Source: Prosthecobacter sp. (GTDB lineage Bacteria; Verrucomicrobiota; Verrucomicrobiia; Verrucomicrobiales; Verrucomicrobiaceae). From it: a stretch of 64,000 bases of DNA. Location of the stretch: contig JABARQ010000024.1 in NCBI GenBank assembly GCA_019186985.1, forward strand, positions 1 to 64,000. Reading direction: 5' to 3'. Of this stretch, positions 25,978 to 34,222 are shown one piece after another (position 1 is the first letter of the stretch; every line of letters starts with the position of its first letter). The translations under genes and the position numbers were made by a program. A model generated the notes under the pieces. The model searched no databases. It had not been told where the DNA came from and saw nothing but the letters and a program-made list of their open reading frames with translations.

Positions 25978-27753
25978 TTACTCCAAAAGAACGCGTTTTG
26001 ATGCCGTCCCCAAAAACCGCCGCAGATGTGCGGCGGGAGCTTTATGAAGGTCCACTCGCAGGAGGCAGTAGAGGGCGTTGCCGAACTCGCGTTCGACGTG
26101 GAAGTCGAGGAAGCGGGCGTTCATGCTCAGATAGTGGCGGATGAGCGGGGGAATGCTGCGCGGGGTGCCGTCGGGGGCGCGGATGGTATCGCGCAGGGAT
26201 TCGATGGGATCGTCAGCGTGCGCATCAGCGATGAGGTGATGGGCGATGCCGGGCGGCTGGAATGGGCTGCGGGCTTGGATGAGGCTGCGCAGGGCTTCAT
26301 CCTCCAGGTGATGACGGCGCAGATGCTCGACGATGATGGCGCGTGATGCATCGCTCACCGATGCGGGGATGGTGACGGAGCCGAAGAGGCTGCGGATGCC
26401 GCGCCGGGCGCAGACCTGACCGAGGCCGCGCCAGAGATGGGAGAGGGCAAGCGGGTCTTTTTGGTAATCGGGATGGATGAAGCTGCGCGTGAGTTCGATG
26501 GCAGGGCCGATTTGGTCCAGGAAGGCGGGCTGGATGTGAAACACATAATCGAGATACAGCGCGTGCTGGCCGCGCTGGGCCAGAACCTCCTGCGTGATGC
26601 CGAGGCGATAGGCTCCGACGAGGCGCTGCTGCTCTTTGTCCCAAAGCACGAGCTGATGGTAGTAGTCATCCTCGCGGGTGATGTCCACGTTGCTGCCGCC
26701 ACCCTGGCCGGAGGCACGAAAGGTGATCTCCCGCAGGCGGGAGAGTTCGTGAAAAAGCTGTGGTGCCTCGTGCCGCTGCCACAGCAGCGCGGTGAAGCGT
26801 CCCTGCGTGAATAGATGACTTTCACCGGCGTTGAGATGCTCCACCTCGGCTTGCATCACGGAGGGGGCACCAGCGGGAGCGATGACGGGCGGTTTGCTTG
26901 TCGGCGTGGCAGCGGGCACAGGCTGGATTTCAGCGAGGAGATGGCAGCGGGCACGGAGCTTGGCTCCCGCATGGCCGGGACGCGTGAGCTGGCTGACGAG
27001 CGCGGGCTCCATGAGCGGACCGATGTGAAAGCGGGCGGCAGGTTTTGACCGGCGCATCATTTCACGCGGTAAAAAGAGACTACGCAGACGCGGCCACCGC
27101 AGCGGCACGCGGAGGAAGAGGCCGCTGTTCGCGCCGGGCACATGCAGCAGCGCCACGGCGGCGTGAGCGGAGGCGGCGAGCCGCGCGAATTGATCGCTCC
27201 AGGGCAGGTCGAGCACCTGCGCGTGCTCTGCGTGCCATGCGGCCACGCGTCCGGCGGGGAAGACGCCGAGCAGCCCGCCGCTGTCGAGCCAGCACCGTGC
27301 CTCGGCGAGTCCGCGATGATTCACCGCACGCGCCTGGCCGAGCGGATCGAGCGCGATGAGATGCGGTATGAGTTCCGGGACGCTGGCGAGGAGGCTGTTG
27401 GCAAGCAGCCTCCATTTGCCGGGGCGCAGCCGTTCCATCAGCCGCATCAGCGCAAGCGCCTCGACACCGCCGAAGGGATGGTTTGCCATGAGCACGAGCG
27501 GTCCCTGCCATTCACACAGCGGAGCCAGCGTGGCATCATCAGGCCACTCCACGCGGGCATCGAGGGATTGCAGCGCCTCCTCGCAAAAGCGTGGTGCGGT
27601 CATGCCTGGGCCTTGCAGTCGTGCGTAGAGGTCATTCATCGCCTTGAAGCAACAGGCACGCTCCACCAGCGGGCGTATGGGACGGTAAAGGAGTCGCGGC
27701 AGGCCGCGAGGCAGCAGCGTGGCGCTGTCGATGAAGAGACGCGGGGCGTTCAT
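25978..27753 (-). CDS. olsF: bifunctional OlsF-like acyltransferase (ornithine lipid synthesis)
   Basis: A 591-residue fusion. Residues about 60-260 form a PlsC-type lysophospholipid acyltransferase (ANHPFGGVEALAL is the catalytic His block, and GVFPAGRVA the glycerophosphate-like block). Residues about 300-490 form an OlsB-type GNAT N-acyltransferase (LREITFRASGQGG, LYLDYVFHIQPAFLDQIGPA then IELTRSFIHPDYQ). Such fusions (OlsF) make ornithine lipids, phosphorus-free membrane lipids, by N-acylation followed by O-acylation. The ATG overlaps the previous stop (ATGA), the end of a five-gene operon. Ornithine specificity is inferred from the family. Confidence 0.8.
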   Translation of the reverse strand: MNAPRLFIDSATLLPRGLPRLLYRPIRPLVERACCFKAMNDLYARLQGPGMTAPRFCEEALQSLDARVEWPDDATLAPLCEWQGPLVLMANHPFGGVEALALMRLMERLRPGKWRLLANSLLASVPELIPHLIALDPLGQARAVNHRGLAEARCWLDSGGLLGVFPAGRVAAWHAEHAQVLDLPWSDQFARLAASAHAAVALLHVPGANSGLFLRVPLRWPRLRSLFLPREMMRRSKPAARFHIGPLMEPALVSQLTRPGHAGAKLRARCHLLAEIQPVPAATPTSKPPVIAPAGAPSVMQAEVEHLNAGESHLFTQGRFTALLWQRHEAPQLFHELSRLREITFRASGQGGGSNVDITREDDYYHQLVLWDKEQQRLVGAYRLGITQEVLAQRGQHALYLDYVFHIQPAFLDQIGPAIELTRSFIHPDYQKDPLALSHLWRGLGQVCARRGIRSLFGSVTIPASVSDASRAIIVEHLRRHHLEDEALRSLIQARSPFQPPGIAHHLIADAHADDPIESLRDTIRAPDGTPRSIPPLIRHYLSMNARFLDFHVEREFGNALYCLLRVDLHKAPAAHLRRFLGTASKRVLLE

Positions 27754-28493
27754 GATGTCAAAGTGAGGCGCATTTCCGCACGATGCGTTTCGTGAGCAAA
27801 GCCGGTCATGCCATGGGGGCGTAGATTATGAGCCATGACGGCGCGGCCATCATGGAGGTGCAGCGTGTCGAGGCTCACGGTGCGGGCGTCGTCACGGCTC
27901 ATGCAGACGGCCCATGATGGTCCCCGAGCATGGCGTGTGTCGCGATGAAAGGCATCCAGCTCCGCTAGCGTGGGTTGCGCGTGTTTCTTCCGCCATCGGC
28001 GAAAGACGGCGTGACGCGAGGCCACCACGGCGGCGGTATTCCACGAGGAGCTGGTGAGCATGCCTGTAGTGCGCGGTGCCAGACGCCTCCGGATCAGACT
28101 CGTGCCGTCCCAGGTGAAAACCACCGCGCTCTGCTCCTGCGGCATCAGGCACAGCAGGCGGAAAGGATTCATGCCAGCAGAGATGTGTTGAGACAGAAGC
28201 GCGGAAGTGATCTTTTCATCGGAGGCCGATAGTGCAGGGATCAGCAGCCCACGGCTGGGAGATGACATGGCAGGCGTGAAGCCCGCCGGGTAATGATTCA
28301 GCAATGCCATCACCGCACCATCACGCCGCACGGCCAGCCAGGTGCCGCCGCCGGAGGCATCACGCGGAGCGAGGAAGTCGCCCGCGTCCCACACACACGG
28401 CGTCAGCCCGGCGGGACGCGTGTGCTTTTCATCGCGATTGAAGCACAGCACCAGCTCGCCGGGCCGTGGATGGGTCCACGTCACGCTGCACAT
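27750..28493 (-). CDS. NRDE (TANGO2-like) family protein
   Basis: A 247-residue member of the NRDE/TANGO2 family, with the motif NRDE at residues 19-22 after an N-terminal MCSVTW that may expose an Ntn-type Cys2. Additional family-like segments are LAPRDASGGGTWLAV and LLNHYPAG. Biochemical function is not settled; eukaryotic TANGO2 has been connected with haem and lipid handling. It overlaps DinB upstream by 13 bp and the OlsF gene downstream by 4 bp. Confidence 0.78.
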   Translation of the reverse strand: MCSVTWTHPRPGELVLCFNRDEKHTRPAGLTPCVWDAGDFLAPRDASGGGTWLAVRRDGAVMALLNHYPAGFTPAMSSPSRGLLIPALSASDEKITSALLSQHISAGMNPFRLLCLMPQEQSAVVFTWDGTSLIRRRLAPRTTGMLTSSSWNTAAVVASRHAVFRRWRKKHAQPTLAELDAFHRDTRHARGPSWAVCMSRDDARTVSLDTLHLHDGRAVMAHNLRPHGMTGFAHETHRAEMRLTLTS

Positions 28494-29038
28494 GAGGTGA
28501 TGGCTTTTTGCGCGGCGCGATGCCGCAGGGTGGACGGCGCGATGCCAAAGCCCTCCGGCACCTCGCGCCCCCGCAGGCGCAGCAGGATGGCGATGAGGGC
28601 GCAGTGATGCACCGTGTGGCTGAGCAGAAAGCGCAGCTCACGGCCCACGCTCGTGGCGGACCAGTCGGTGTCATTGCCATTGTGGTTTTCGACCACGCGC
28701 AGCAGGTGCATCGCGTCCTGCGTGGCAGCGGCCTGCCGCAGATGCGCGGCAGTTCGGCGCAGGGCGGCGATGGCATGAGGCAGCTCGTTTTCGATCCGCG
28801 CATCGCGTGCGCGGACATCGTAGTCGATGCGCCCGCCCTCCAGCCCGGCGAGGAAGCCCTGGTAAAACTCCACGCAGTGCCGCGTATGGCCGCCGATGCT
28901 GCCACCGAGGCAGCGCGCATCCACCGTGGCATAGGTATCGGGTTCCAGATCCTCCAGCAGCGCGGCGGTGCGCTCCAGCAAGGAGGCGTTTTCATCGAAC
29001 AAACAATCGGAAAAGGGGCAGGCGTCGGCTTCAGGCAT
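28481..29038 (-). CDS. DinB-superfamily four-helix protein
   Basis: A 185-residue protein with the DinB/YfiT helical-bundle pattern. Its three metal-binding His are plausibly in GGHTRH (residues 48-53) and SHTVHH (about residues 141-146). Members include thiol-dependent transferases and many of unknown function. The gene overlaps NRDE and follows two microprotein genes by 9 bp, so it is in the OlsF operon. Confidence 0.75.
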   Translation of the reverse strand: MPEADACPFSDCLFDENASLLERTAALLEDLEPDTYATVDARCLGGSIGGHTRHCVEFYQGFLAGLEGGRIDYDVRARDARIENELPHAIAALRRTAAHLRQAAATQDAMHLLRVVENHNGNDTDWSATSVGRELRFLLSHTVHHCALIAILLRLRGREVPEGFGIAPSTLRHRAAQKAITSCAA

Positions 29039-29047
29039 GAGCAGGAA

Positions 29048-29197
29048 TTATTTTCCGAGCTGGGGCAGGCCGACGAACTTGGTGATGATGCGGCAAGTCG
29101 GACATGCGCCGAACATGCCGGAGATCGTCACATAGGCGATGACGCCAACGACGAGCAGGATGGCACCCGCATGACGTGAGAAGAAGGATTTGATCAT
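29048..29197 (-). CDS. 49-aa membrane microprotein with a CPTC motif
   Basis: A short gene. MIKSFFSRHAGAILLVVGVI begins the protein, so a basic N-terminus precedes one transmembrane helix (residues about 11-28). The C-terminal side carries GACPTCRIITKFVG, a CxxC pair like that of thiol-disulfide or metal sites. It ends 9 bp before DinB and starts 18 bp after the stop of another Cys-rich microprotein. No function can be named; a thiol relay or metal-binding membrane peptide is possible. Confidence 0.6.
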   Translation of the reverse strand: MIKSFFSRHAGAILLVVGVIAYVTISGMFGACPTCRIITKFVGLPQLGK

Positions 29198-29215
29198 GGC
29201 GATAAAGGTGAAGGT

Positions 29216-29356
29216 TCAGCCCACAAGCCAGTGCCACAGCGCGATGCCGCCCTGCACCAGCAGGACGATGGCAAGCAGGATGGTGCCGGGGCACAGACCG
29301 CGTGAGCACGGGCCGCAGGAGCCGTCTTTGGCACAAGAGTTGGGTTCGGTTTTCAT
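29216..29356 (-). CDS. 46-aa cysteine-rich membrane microprotein
   Basis: Translation gives a soluble head with four Cys (NSCAKDGSCGPCSRGLC), followed by one hydrophobic helix (TILLAIVLLVQGGIALWHWL). It is the first gene of the operon that ends with OlsF, and lies divergently from the tautomerase gene. The Cys arrangement suggests metal binding or disulfides at the membrane surface. Unrecognised otherwise. Confidence 0.55.
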   Translation of the reverse strand: MKTEPNSCAKDGSCGPCSRGLCPGTILLAIVLLVQGGIALWHWLVG

Positions 29357-29635
29357 GGTGAGTTGTGAATGGTGATGTGGAAAGTCAGGCGGCAGGCTTT
29401 GTTTTGATCTCGCAGGCTCCGCCGGAATGAAGCCGGGAGGTGCTGCAATAGAACCTCGATGGAAGGCGAAATGGTTTCATCCGCTCCGTTAGCCGTCGGG
29501 CGAGGCACGTCATTAACAGGGCAATAGTCCTTTTTGTTCAGACGGTTGTTAAGGGCTGGAAAAAGGCATCGGCTCAGCATGGCCGCCGGTCATCAAGCCG
29601 GTGAACCAAAACCCAAACCAAAGAACCAAACCGTT

Positions 29636-29878
29636 ATGCCACTCGCACAAATCAAAGGAATCAGCGGCCTGCTCAGCCAGCCGCAAAAAGAAGAACTCAT
29701 CCACAAGATTACTGACGCCATCGTCTCAGTCGAAGGTGAGGGACTGCGCCCTGTCACCTGGGTGCTTCTCGAAGAAGTCCCCTCCGGAGCCTGGGGTGTC
29801 GGTGGCAAGGCACTCACCACCGATGATGTCCGCGCCCTCGCCGCGCCTGCCGCCTGCTCCACCTCCTGCAAAGGCTGA
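29636..29878 (+). CDS. 4-oxalocrotonate-tautomerase-like protein
   Basis: An 80-residue protein that would expose Pro1 after Met removal (MPLAQIKGISGLLSQPQKEE), the catalytic base of the tautomerase superfamily. VTWVLLEEVPSGAWGVGGKAL matches the second strand and Gly-rich turn of 4-oxalocrotonate tautomerase; family members are usually 60-80 residues. The C-terminus adds a CSTSC pair. It is followed 39 bp later by an AhpD-like gene, probably in one unit. Confidence 0.75.
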   Translation: MPLAQIKGISGLLSQPQKEELIHKITDAIVSVEGEGLRPVTWVLLEEVPSGAWGVGGKALTTDDVRALAAPAACSTSCKG

Positions 29879-29917
29879 ACCCTCGAATCCCCAACCCTCA
29901 AAACATCCACCCAAATC

Positions 29918-30475
29918 ATGAAAATCGAACTCATCACTCACGAAACCGCTTCCGAGACCGTCAAGCCGCTGCTCGATCAGGTGAAGAAGACTTATGGTTT
30001 CGTGCCGAACACTTACGGCACCTTTGCCCACTCACCGCTGGCCGTGGCCGCCTACCTCCAGATCAACGGCCTCATCGAGGAGCACAGCACGCTCACGCCG
30101 CAGGAGCAGCAGGTCGTCATGCTCAGCGTCAGCGTGGAAAACGCCTGCGAATACTGCGTGGCCGCGCACACCGTCGTCGCAGGCATGGTGAAAACACCGC
30201 CGGACGCCGTCGCCAGCATCCGCGATAGCACGCCGCTGGCCGATCCGCGCCTCGCTGCACTATCTGCGTTCAGCCGCAACCTCGTGAAGAATCGCGGCTG
30301 GGTGCCAGAGGCGGAGCAGCAGGCGTTCTTGGACGCTGGTTTCACCATCGGGCAGGTCTTCGATGTCATCACCATCGTGGGACTGAAGACGCTCAGCAAC
30401 TACGCCAACCACCTCGGCGATCCGAAGGTGGATGACGCCTTCGCCTCCGCCGCGTGGAAGCGCCCGCAGGCATGA
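29918..30475 (+). CDS. AhpD-like carboxymuconolactone-decarboxylase family protein
   Basis: A 185-residue protein of the CMD/AhpD family. The peroxidase signature ExxxCxxCxxxH is present as ENACEYCVAAH, so it likely reduces alkyl hydroperoxides through the two Cys. The N-terminal VKPLLDQVKKTYGFVPN and the helical pattern fit the family. Together with the tautomerase it suggests handling of reactive or peroxidised organic compounds. A strong terminator follows. Confidence 0.85.
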   Translation: MKIELITHETASETVKPLLDQVKKTYGFVPNTYGTFAHSPLAVAAYLQINGLIEEHSTLTPQEQQVVMLSVSVENACEYCVAAHTVVAGMVKTPPDAVASIRDSTPLADPRLAALSAFSRNLVKNRGWVPEAEQQAFLDAGFTIGQVFDVITIVGLKTLSNYANHLGDPKVDDAFASAAWKRPQA

Positions 30476-30486
30476 TGAGATGCCGC

Positions 30487-30531
30487 AAAACGCCCGGAAT
30501 GGCCGCCAAGGCCGTTCCGGGCGTTTTTGTT
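30487..30531. terminator. bidirectional rho-independent terminator
   Basis: An 18-bp stem with one G-T pair (outer arms AAAACGCCCGGAA and TTCCGGGCGTTTT, 5-nt loop), flanked by T-runs on both strands. It sits between the convergent AhpD-like gene (+) and the nrtS-like gene (-) and should end both. Confidence 0.9.
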
Positions 30532-30551
30532 TCATGGCAGGACTCCGAATG

Positions 30552-30743
30552 TTAACCGACACTGCCGCGCGACCGCCGCTCCGCCCGGCTGGACCACCAG
30601 CTCACGAGGAACGGCACCAGATACGTCAGCGGGATTTTCCACGCATGCTCCGGCAGCCTGCCAGCCAGCAGCGCGTCACCGCTGTTGATGAGATTCAGCA
30701 CGGTTCCGACGATGAGGGAGACTTTCAGAGCACGGGCGATCAT
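30552..30743 (-). CDS. nrtS: NrtS-like small membrane protein
   Basis: A 63-residue protein with two helices (LIVGTVLNLINSGDALLAG and PLTYLVPFLVSWWSS). The sequence GTVLNLINxGDALLAGR is characteristic of NrtS, a two-helix nitrate/nitrite transporter subunit reported from marine bacteria. The usual partner is a second small subunit or a fused form; none is adjacent. It is the last gene of a minus-strand redox group. Confidence 0.7.
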   Translation of the reverse strand: MIARALKVSLIVGTVLNLINSGDALLAGRLPEHAWKIPLTYLVPFLVSWWSSRAERRSRGSVG

Positions 30744-30764
30744 GAAGTGTTGGTAATCCGATTG

Positions 30765-31241
30765 TTAAAAATCCATGTCCGCAAGACGCGGTCCGTCAAT
30801 CGGCCTTGGCCCCTGCGGCCAGCGGAACTTGCGCTCTTCCTCGCGGATCGGCTGGTCATTGATACTGGCAAAGCGGCGGGCCATGTAGCCGTGCTCGTCG
30901 AACTCCCAGTTCTCGTTTCCATGAGCACGGAACCACTGCCCGCTCTCGTCGTGATATTCATACTCGAAGCGCACGGCGATGCGGTTGTCATGAAAAGCCC
31001 AGAGCGTCTTATGCAGGCGGTAATCGTGCTCTTTGGCCCACTTGCGGGTGAGGAAGTTCACCACCTGCTCACGGCCACGCGGGAACTCGGCGCGGTTCCG
31101 CCATTCGGTGTCCGGTGTGTAAGCGAGGGACACGCGTTCAGGATCGCGACTGTTCCAGGCGTCCTCGGCCATCTGGACTTTTTGGCGGGCGGTTTCTTCG
31201 GTGAAGGGCGGCAGCGGGTGGCGTGGTGCGGGTGTGTTCAT
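30765..31241 (-). CDS. NTF2-like (DUF1348) protein
   Basis: A 158-residue member of the DUF1348 branch of the NTF2/SnoaL-like fold: [30 protein letters not shown], and [20 protein letters not shown] are typical. It forms a cone-shaped ligand pocket; enzyme function is not established for this group. It lies 21 bp upstream of the nrtS-like gene. Confidence 0.8.
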   Translation of the reverse strand: MNTPAPRHPLPPFTEETARQKVQMAEDAWNSRDPERVSLAYTPDTEWRNRAEFPRGREQVVNFLTRKWAKEHDYRLHKTLWAFHDNRIAVRFEYEYHDESGQWFRAHGNENWEFDEHGYMARRFASINDQPIREEERKFRWPQGPRPIDGPRLADMDF

Positions 31242-31283
31242 GATGAGTTGTGATGATGGATGCTGGAGGTGAAAGCGAGGGGT

Positions 31284-31877
31284 TTATTCCGCCGCAAGAC
31301 GCGCTTCGAGTTCGGCAATGCGGGCGCGCAAAGGAGCGACGACGCTCTCGACATCGGTATCGGTGTGGCGCGGGGTGATGTATTTGGGGCAGTTCCAGTC
31401 GTAGGCCGCCACGCGGATGCGCACGATTCTGCCTGTGGCCTTTTGCAACGCGCCCGGCGCGACGGCCTCGACAAGGTCGGGATGCGCACGAGCATCGAGC
31501 ACGCTGGCGTGGCCGAGGATTTTCAGGCGCTCGCGACGCGGGTAGTCCATGAGGAAAAGGCAGACGCGGTCGTTCGTGGCCGTGTTCCCGGTGGTGAGCA
31601 TCTGGCGGTTGCCGTGGAAGTCGGCAAAGGCCAGTTCGCCCGCAGGCAGCACGCGCAGAAAGCCCGGCGGCCCTCCACGGTGCTGCACATAAGGCCAACC
31701 GGTGGAGCTGACGCTGGCGATGTAAAAGCTGTCCCTCCGCTGGATGAACTCGATCTCCGAAGGGCCGAGCACGTCATCCTGCCCATGAGGCGGGAGCACT
31801 TGCGCGCGGCCGTAATGCTGCTGCTGCGCGGCGAGCACTTCGGGAGTGAAGGTGAGGTCAAAAAAGCGGAGGGACAT
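31284..31877 (-). CDS. pyridoxamine-5'-phosphate-oxidase-like flavin protein
   Basis: A 197-residue protein of the PNPOx-like split-barrel family that bind FMN or F420. Characteristic segments are FIQRRDSFYIASVSSTGWPY, then VQHRGGPPGFLRVL and LAFADFHGNRQMLTTGN. The last 20 residues form an ALEARLAAE-like coiled end. Function is probably reduction or oxidation of a small compound; it resembles the PPOX_like/DUF2470-free form found near stress genes. Part of the LysR-flanked minus-strand operon. Confidence 0.8.
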   Translation of the reverse strand: MSLRFFDLTFTPEVLAAQQQHYGRAQVLPPHGQDDVLGPSEIEFIQRRDSFYIASVSSTGWPYVQHRGGPPGFLRVLPAGELAFADFHGNRQMLTTGNTATNDRVCLFLMDYPRRERLKILGHASVLDARAHPDLVEAVAPGALQKATGRIVRIRVAAYDWNCPKYITPRHTDTDVESVVAPLRARIAELEARLAAE

Positions 31878-31897
31878 GATGGCGGATGTGAGTCGGT

Positions 31898-32257
31898 TTA
31901 GAAGACGACGACATGCCGCCCATCGGCCAGGTATTCACGCAAGCTCAGCACACCGGGCGTGCCGGGGATGGCGTTGCAGCTTTTTTCAGGAAGCCCGCAG
32001 GTGTCGGCCCCGAAGACTTTGGCGCAGCCGCAGGAAAGTCCCGTCACAAGATCGCGCACCTCTTGATAGAGGGCACCGGCGGGATGCGCGGGCTTGGTGA
32101 ACTCCGCAGGCCAGCGCGTGCCAGCGCCGCTGAAGGCGATGAGCACGTCGTCGCCCGCCTGGCGGGATTCACGGGCGAGTGCGAGCGCATTGAAGGCACG
32201 ACCGAGGGCGTCTTCGCCCGCTTTGGGATCACTGAGGATGATGATGGCGGTTTTCAT
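31898..32257 (-). CDS. DsrE-family protein
   Basis: A 119-residue DsrE/DsrF-like protein (MKTAIIILSDPKAGEDALGR start, ALALARESRQAGDDVLIAFS). It has several Cys that could carry sulfur: SCGCAKVFGADTCG and KSCN. DsrE proteins relay persulfide sulfur or bind nucleotides. It is the first gene of the minus-strand operon and is divergent from LysR. The frame is open 79 codons further upstream, but only the ATG at 32257 gives a DsrE N-terminus. Confidence 0.75.
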   Translation of the reverse strand: MKTAIIILSDPKAGEDALGRAFNALALARESRQAGDDVLIAFSGAGTRWPAEFTKPAHPAGALYQEVRDLVTGLSCGCAKVFGADTCGLPEKSCNAIPGTPGVLSLREYLADGRHVVVF

Positions 32258-32382
32258 ATTTTGGATTTGAGGTTGGGGTTTGTTTTGGGGTTTTGGTTTT
32301 GGATCAGCGGAGTTGTTTTGGGTCCTGCTGACGACGGCGAGGATGGCCCGTGCTACGCAGGCCGGGTAATGCCGCTTGGGGC

Positions 32383-32399
32383 TTGCCGTTATGCGGCAA
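32383..32399. promoter_or_regulatory. candidate LysR operator
   Basis: TTGCCG-TTATG-CGGCAA, a perfect 6-bp inverted repeat with a 5-bp centre, 18 bp before the LysR start and in the divergent gap to the DsrE operon. Position and symmetry fit a LysR-type binding site for autoregulation and control of the divergent genes. Confidence 0.5.
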
Positions 32400-32417
32400 A
32401 GACATACCCTCGGCGGC

Positions 32418-33311
32418 ATGTTGGAACGCACCCGCGCATTAATGATCGTGATCGAGGAAGGCAGCGTGAACCGCGCTGCGGCACGGCTGCGCATCGGCCA
32501 GCCCGCGCTCAGCCGTCAAATCCAGGCGCTGGAGGCCGAGCTGGGCGGGCGGCTGCTGGAGCGCGAGCCTGCGGGTGTGAAACCGACGGGCCTCGGCCAT
32601 GCGCTGGTGAAAAGCATGACGCCCGTGCTGGCCGGTTACGAGACAGCGCTCGCCAGCGTGCGGCGCCAGGCGCGGGGAGAGTCCTCCGAAGTGCGCGTGG
32701 GCTATCTCATCTCCGCCGCGCAGGCTGTCCTCACTCCGGCGCTGGAAATGCTACGTCAAACGCATCCCGAAGTGAAAACTCGGCTCTTCGACATGTCTCC
32801 CCGCGAGCAAATCGAGGCGTTGCGGGCGGGTGAGATCGATGTGGCGTTGACCGGACAGGAAGGTCAGATGGCTGCGAAGGATTTTCACTGCCTCACGCTG
32901 TGCTCCCTCGGCGTTTGTGCCGCTCTCGCTGCGGGTGATCCGCTGGCTGCGGGCAAAAAACTCGCACTGGCCGAGCTGCGGACGCGCGACTTCCTCGGCG
33001 TGGACGAGCATGAGATGCCGGGGCGCAATCCATGGATCGCCGCGCTGTGTCGGAAGGCCGGTTTCAAGCCGCGCTTCATCGGCTCCGTGGATGGCGTGAC
33101 GCATGTGCTCTCTCGCGTGGCCTCCGATGCATGCGTCACGCTGCTGCCGGACTACTTCCTCGGCTTCTCCCATCCCGGCGTGATCTTTAAGGCCGTGAGC
33201 GACGCCAATGCCCGATGGGATTTCATGCTGCTGCGCCAGAAAGGCAAGATGACACCGCCGATGCGCTCTCTCGTCGAGGCCTTGCAGGAAAGTGCAGGAC
33301 GGTTGCGGTGA
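32418..33311 (+). CDS. LysR-family transcriptional regulator
   Basis: A 297-residue LysR regulator. The winged HTH occupies residues 1-60 (VIEEGSVNRAAARLRIGQPA then LSRQIQALEAELGGRLLERE) and a substrate-binding domain follows from about residue 80 (EVRVGYLISAAQAVLTPALE). The ATG at 32418 gives a normal LysR N-terminus. It is divergent from the DsrE/PPOX/NTF2/NrtS operon and probably controls it. The inducer is unknown. Confidence 0.88.
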   Translation: MLERTRALMIVIEEGSVNRAAARLRIGQPALSRQIQALEAELGGRLLEREPAGVKPTGLGHALVKSMTPVLAGYETALASVRRQARGESSEVRVGYLISAAQAVLTPALEMLRQTHPEVKTRLFDMSPREQIEALRAGEIDVALTGQEGQMAAKDFHCLTLCSLGVCAALAAGDPLAAGKKLALAELRTRDFLGVDEHEMPGRNPWIAALCRKAGFKPRFIGSVDGVTHVLSRVASDACVTLLPDYFLGFSHPGVIFKAVSDANARWDFMLLRQKGKMTPPMRSLVEALQESAGRLR

Positions 33312-33442
33312 GGGCTGAAATTTCGCAGAACTGTTGTTAAGCCCCGGCGCTCGCGGACGGCTCACTCCTGCCATCGTGATCTGGCCAGTGCTTGTTCACG
33401 ATGTCAAAGTCATCACCTCACCCCCATCCAAACTCAGCATCC

Positions 33443-33559
33443 ATGAAATCCCTCGTCATCGTCGGCGCCGGACTCGTCTTCACGCTCGCCAGTTGCAAAT
33501 CCACCTGCTCATCCTGTCAGAAGGGTGCGGCAGCTCAGAACAGCGGCTATCGTTACTGA
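33443..33559 (+). CDS. 38-aa cysteine-containing lipoprotein
   Basis: A very short gene. The translation is a lipoprotein signal (MKSLVIVGAGLVFTLASC, lipobox LASC) followed by a 20-residue tail KSTCSSCQKGAAAQNSGYRY. The CSSC pair could bind metal or form a disulfide. It lies 75 bp before the ECF sigma gene and may be in its regulon or operon. Confidence 0.6.
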   Translation: MKSLVIVGAGLVFTLASCKSTCSSCQKGAAAQNSGYRY

Positions 33560-33634
33560 TACCGCCGCCACCGACCGCGTCGTCTGCCAGCGCGCAGGTG
33601 GATGACGCGGCCTCTCACGCAGCGCCCCGTTTGC

Positions 33635-34222
33635 ATGGACATCATCACCCCAGACTCCCTCATGGCCGAGGCCCAGCGCCTCTACGCTCACGCTTTTCAG
33701 CGCCTGGACGACCATCAACATGCCCAGGACATCGTGCAGGAGACGCTGATCACCGCCTGGCGGAAGCGCGAGACCTTCGACGGACGCTCCGCCCTTTCCA
33801 CCTGGCTTACCGGCATCATGAAATTCAAGATTCTCGACCACCTCCGCAGTGTGAAGCGCACACCGACTTCCCAGCCGACAGAGAACTCGCCCGATGAAGA
33901 GAACTGGGGCACCGATCCCATGGACCGCCTCTTCGACGCCAGCGGTGTATGGAAGATCGACCCGAGCTACGGCATGGAAGCCCTCGCCGCATCGCCGGAC
34001 GAAACTGCCGGACGCGCAGAAGTGCTCGCCTGGGTGCGCCGCTGCATGGAGCGCCTGCCCGAGCGCCTGCGCCTGCTCTTTTCCCTGCGCGAGATCGACG
34101 ACCTTCCCGTGCCCGAAGCTGCCGCCGCCGCAGGCGTCACCGCAGGCAGCGCCGCCGTGCTACTGACCCGTGCCCGCCACCAGCTCCGCGCCTGCCTGCA
34201 ACACCACCAAGTCACGCCGTGA
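33635..34222 (+). CDS. ECF-type RNA polymerase sigma factor
   Basis: A 195-residue group 4 sigma factor. Region 2 is AEAQRLYAHAFQRLDDHQHA followed by QDIVQETLITAWRK and STWLTGIMKFKILDHLR. Region 4 is MERLPERLRLLFSLREIDDL then PVPEAAAAAGVTAGSAAVLL and TRARHQLR. The linker is longer than average (about 45 residues). The start at 33635 gives a normal N-terminus. Its stop overlaps the GTG start of a zinc-finger anti-sigma factor. Confidence 0.88.
   Translation: MDIITPDSLMAEAQRLYAHAFQRLDDHQHAQDIVQETLITAWRKRETFDGRSALSTWLTGIMKFKILDHLRSVKRTPTSQPTENSPDEENWGTDPMDRLFDASGVWKIDPSYGMEALAASPDETAGRAEVLAWVRRCMERLPERLRLLFSLREIDDLPVPEAAAAAGVTAGSAAVLLTRARHQLRACLQHHQVTP

Noticed and set aside
29353..29580. A 75-codon minus-strand frame upstream of the Cys microproteins
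   Set aside because: No signal, domain or neighbour logic; it covers the divergent promoter region.
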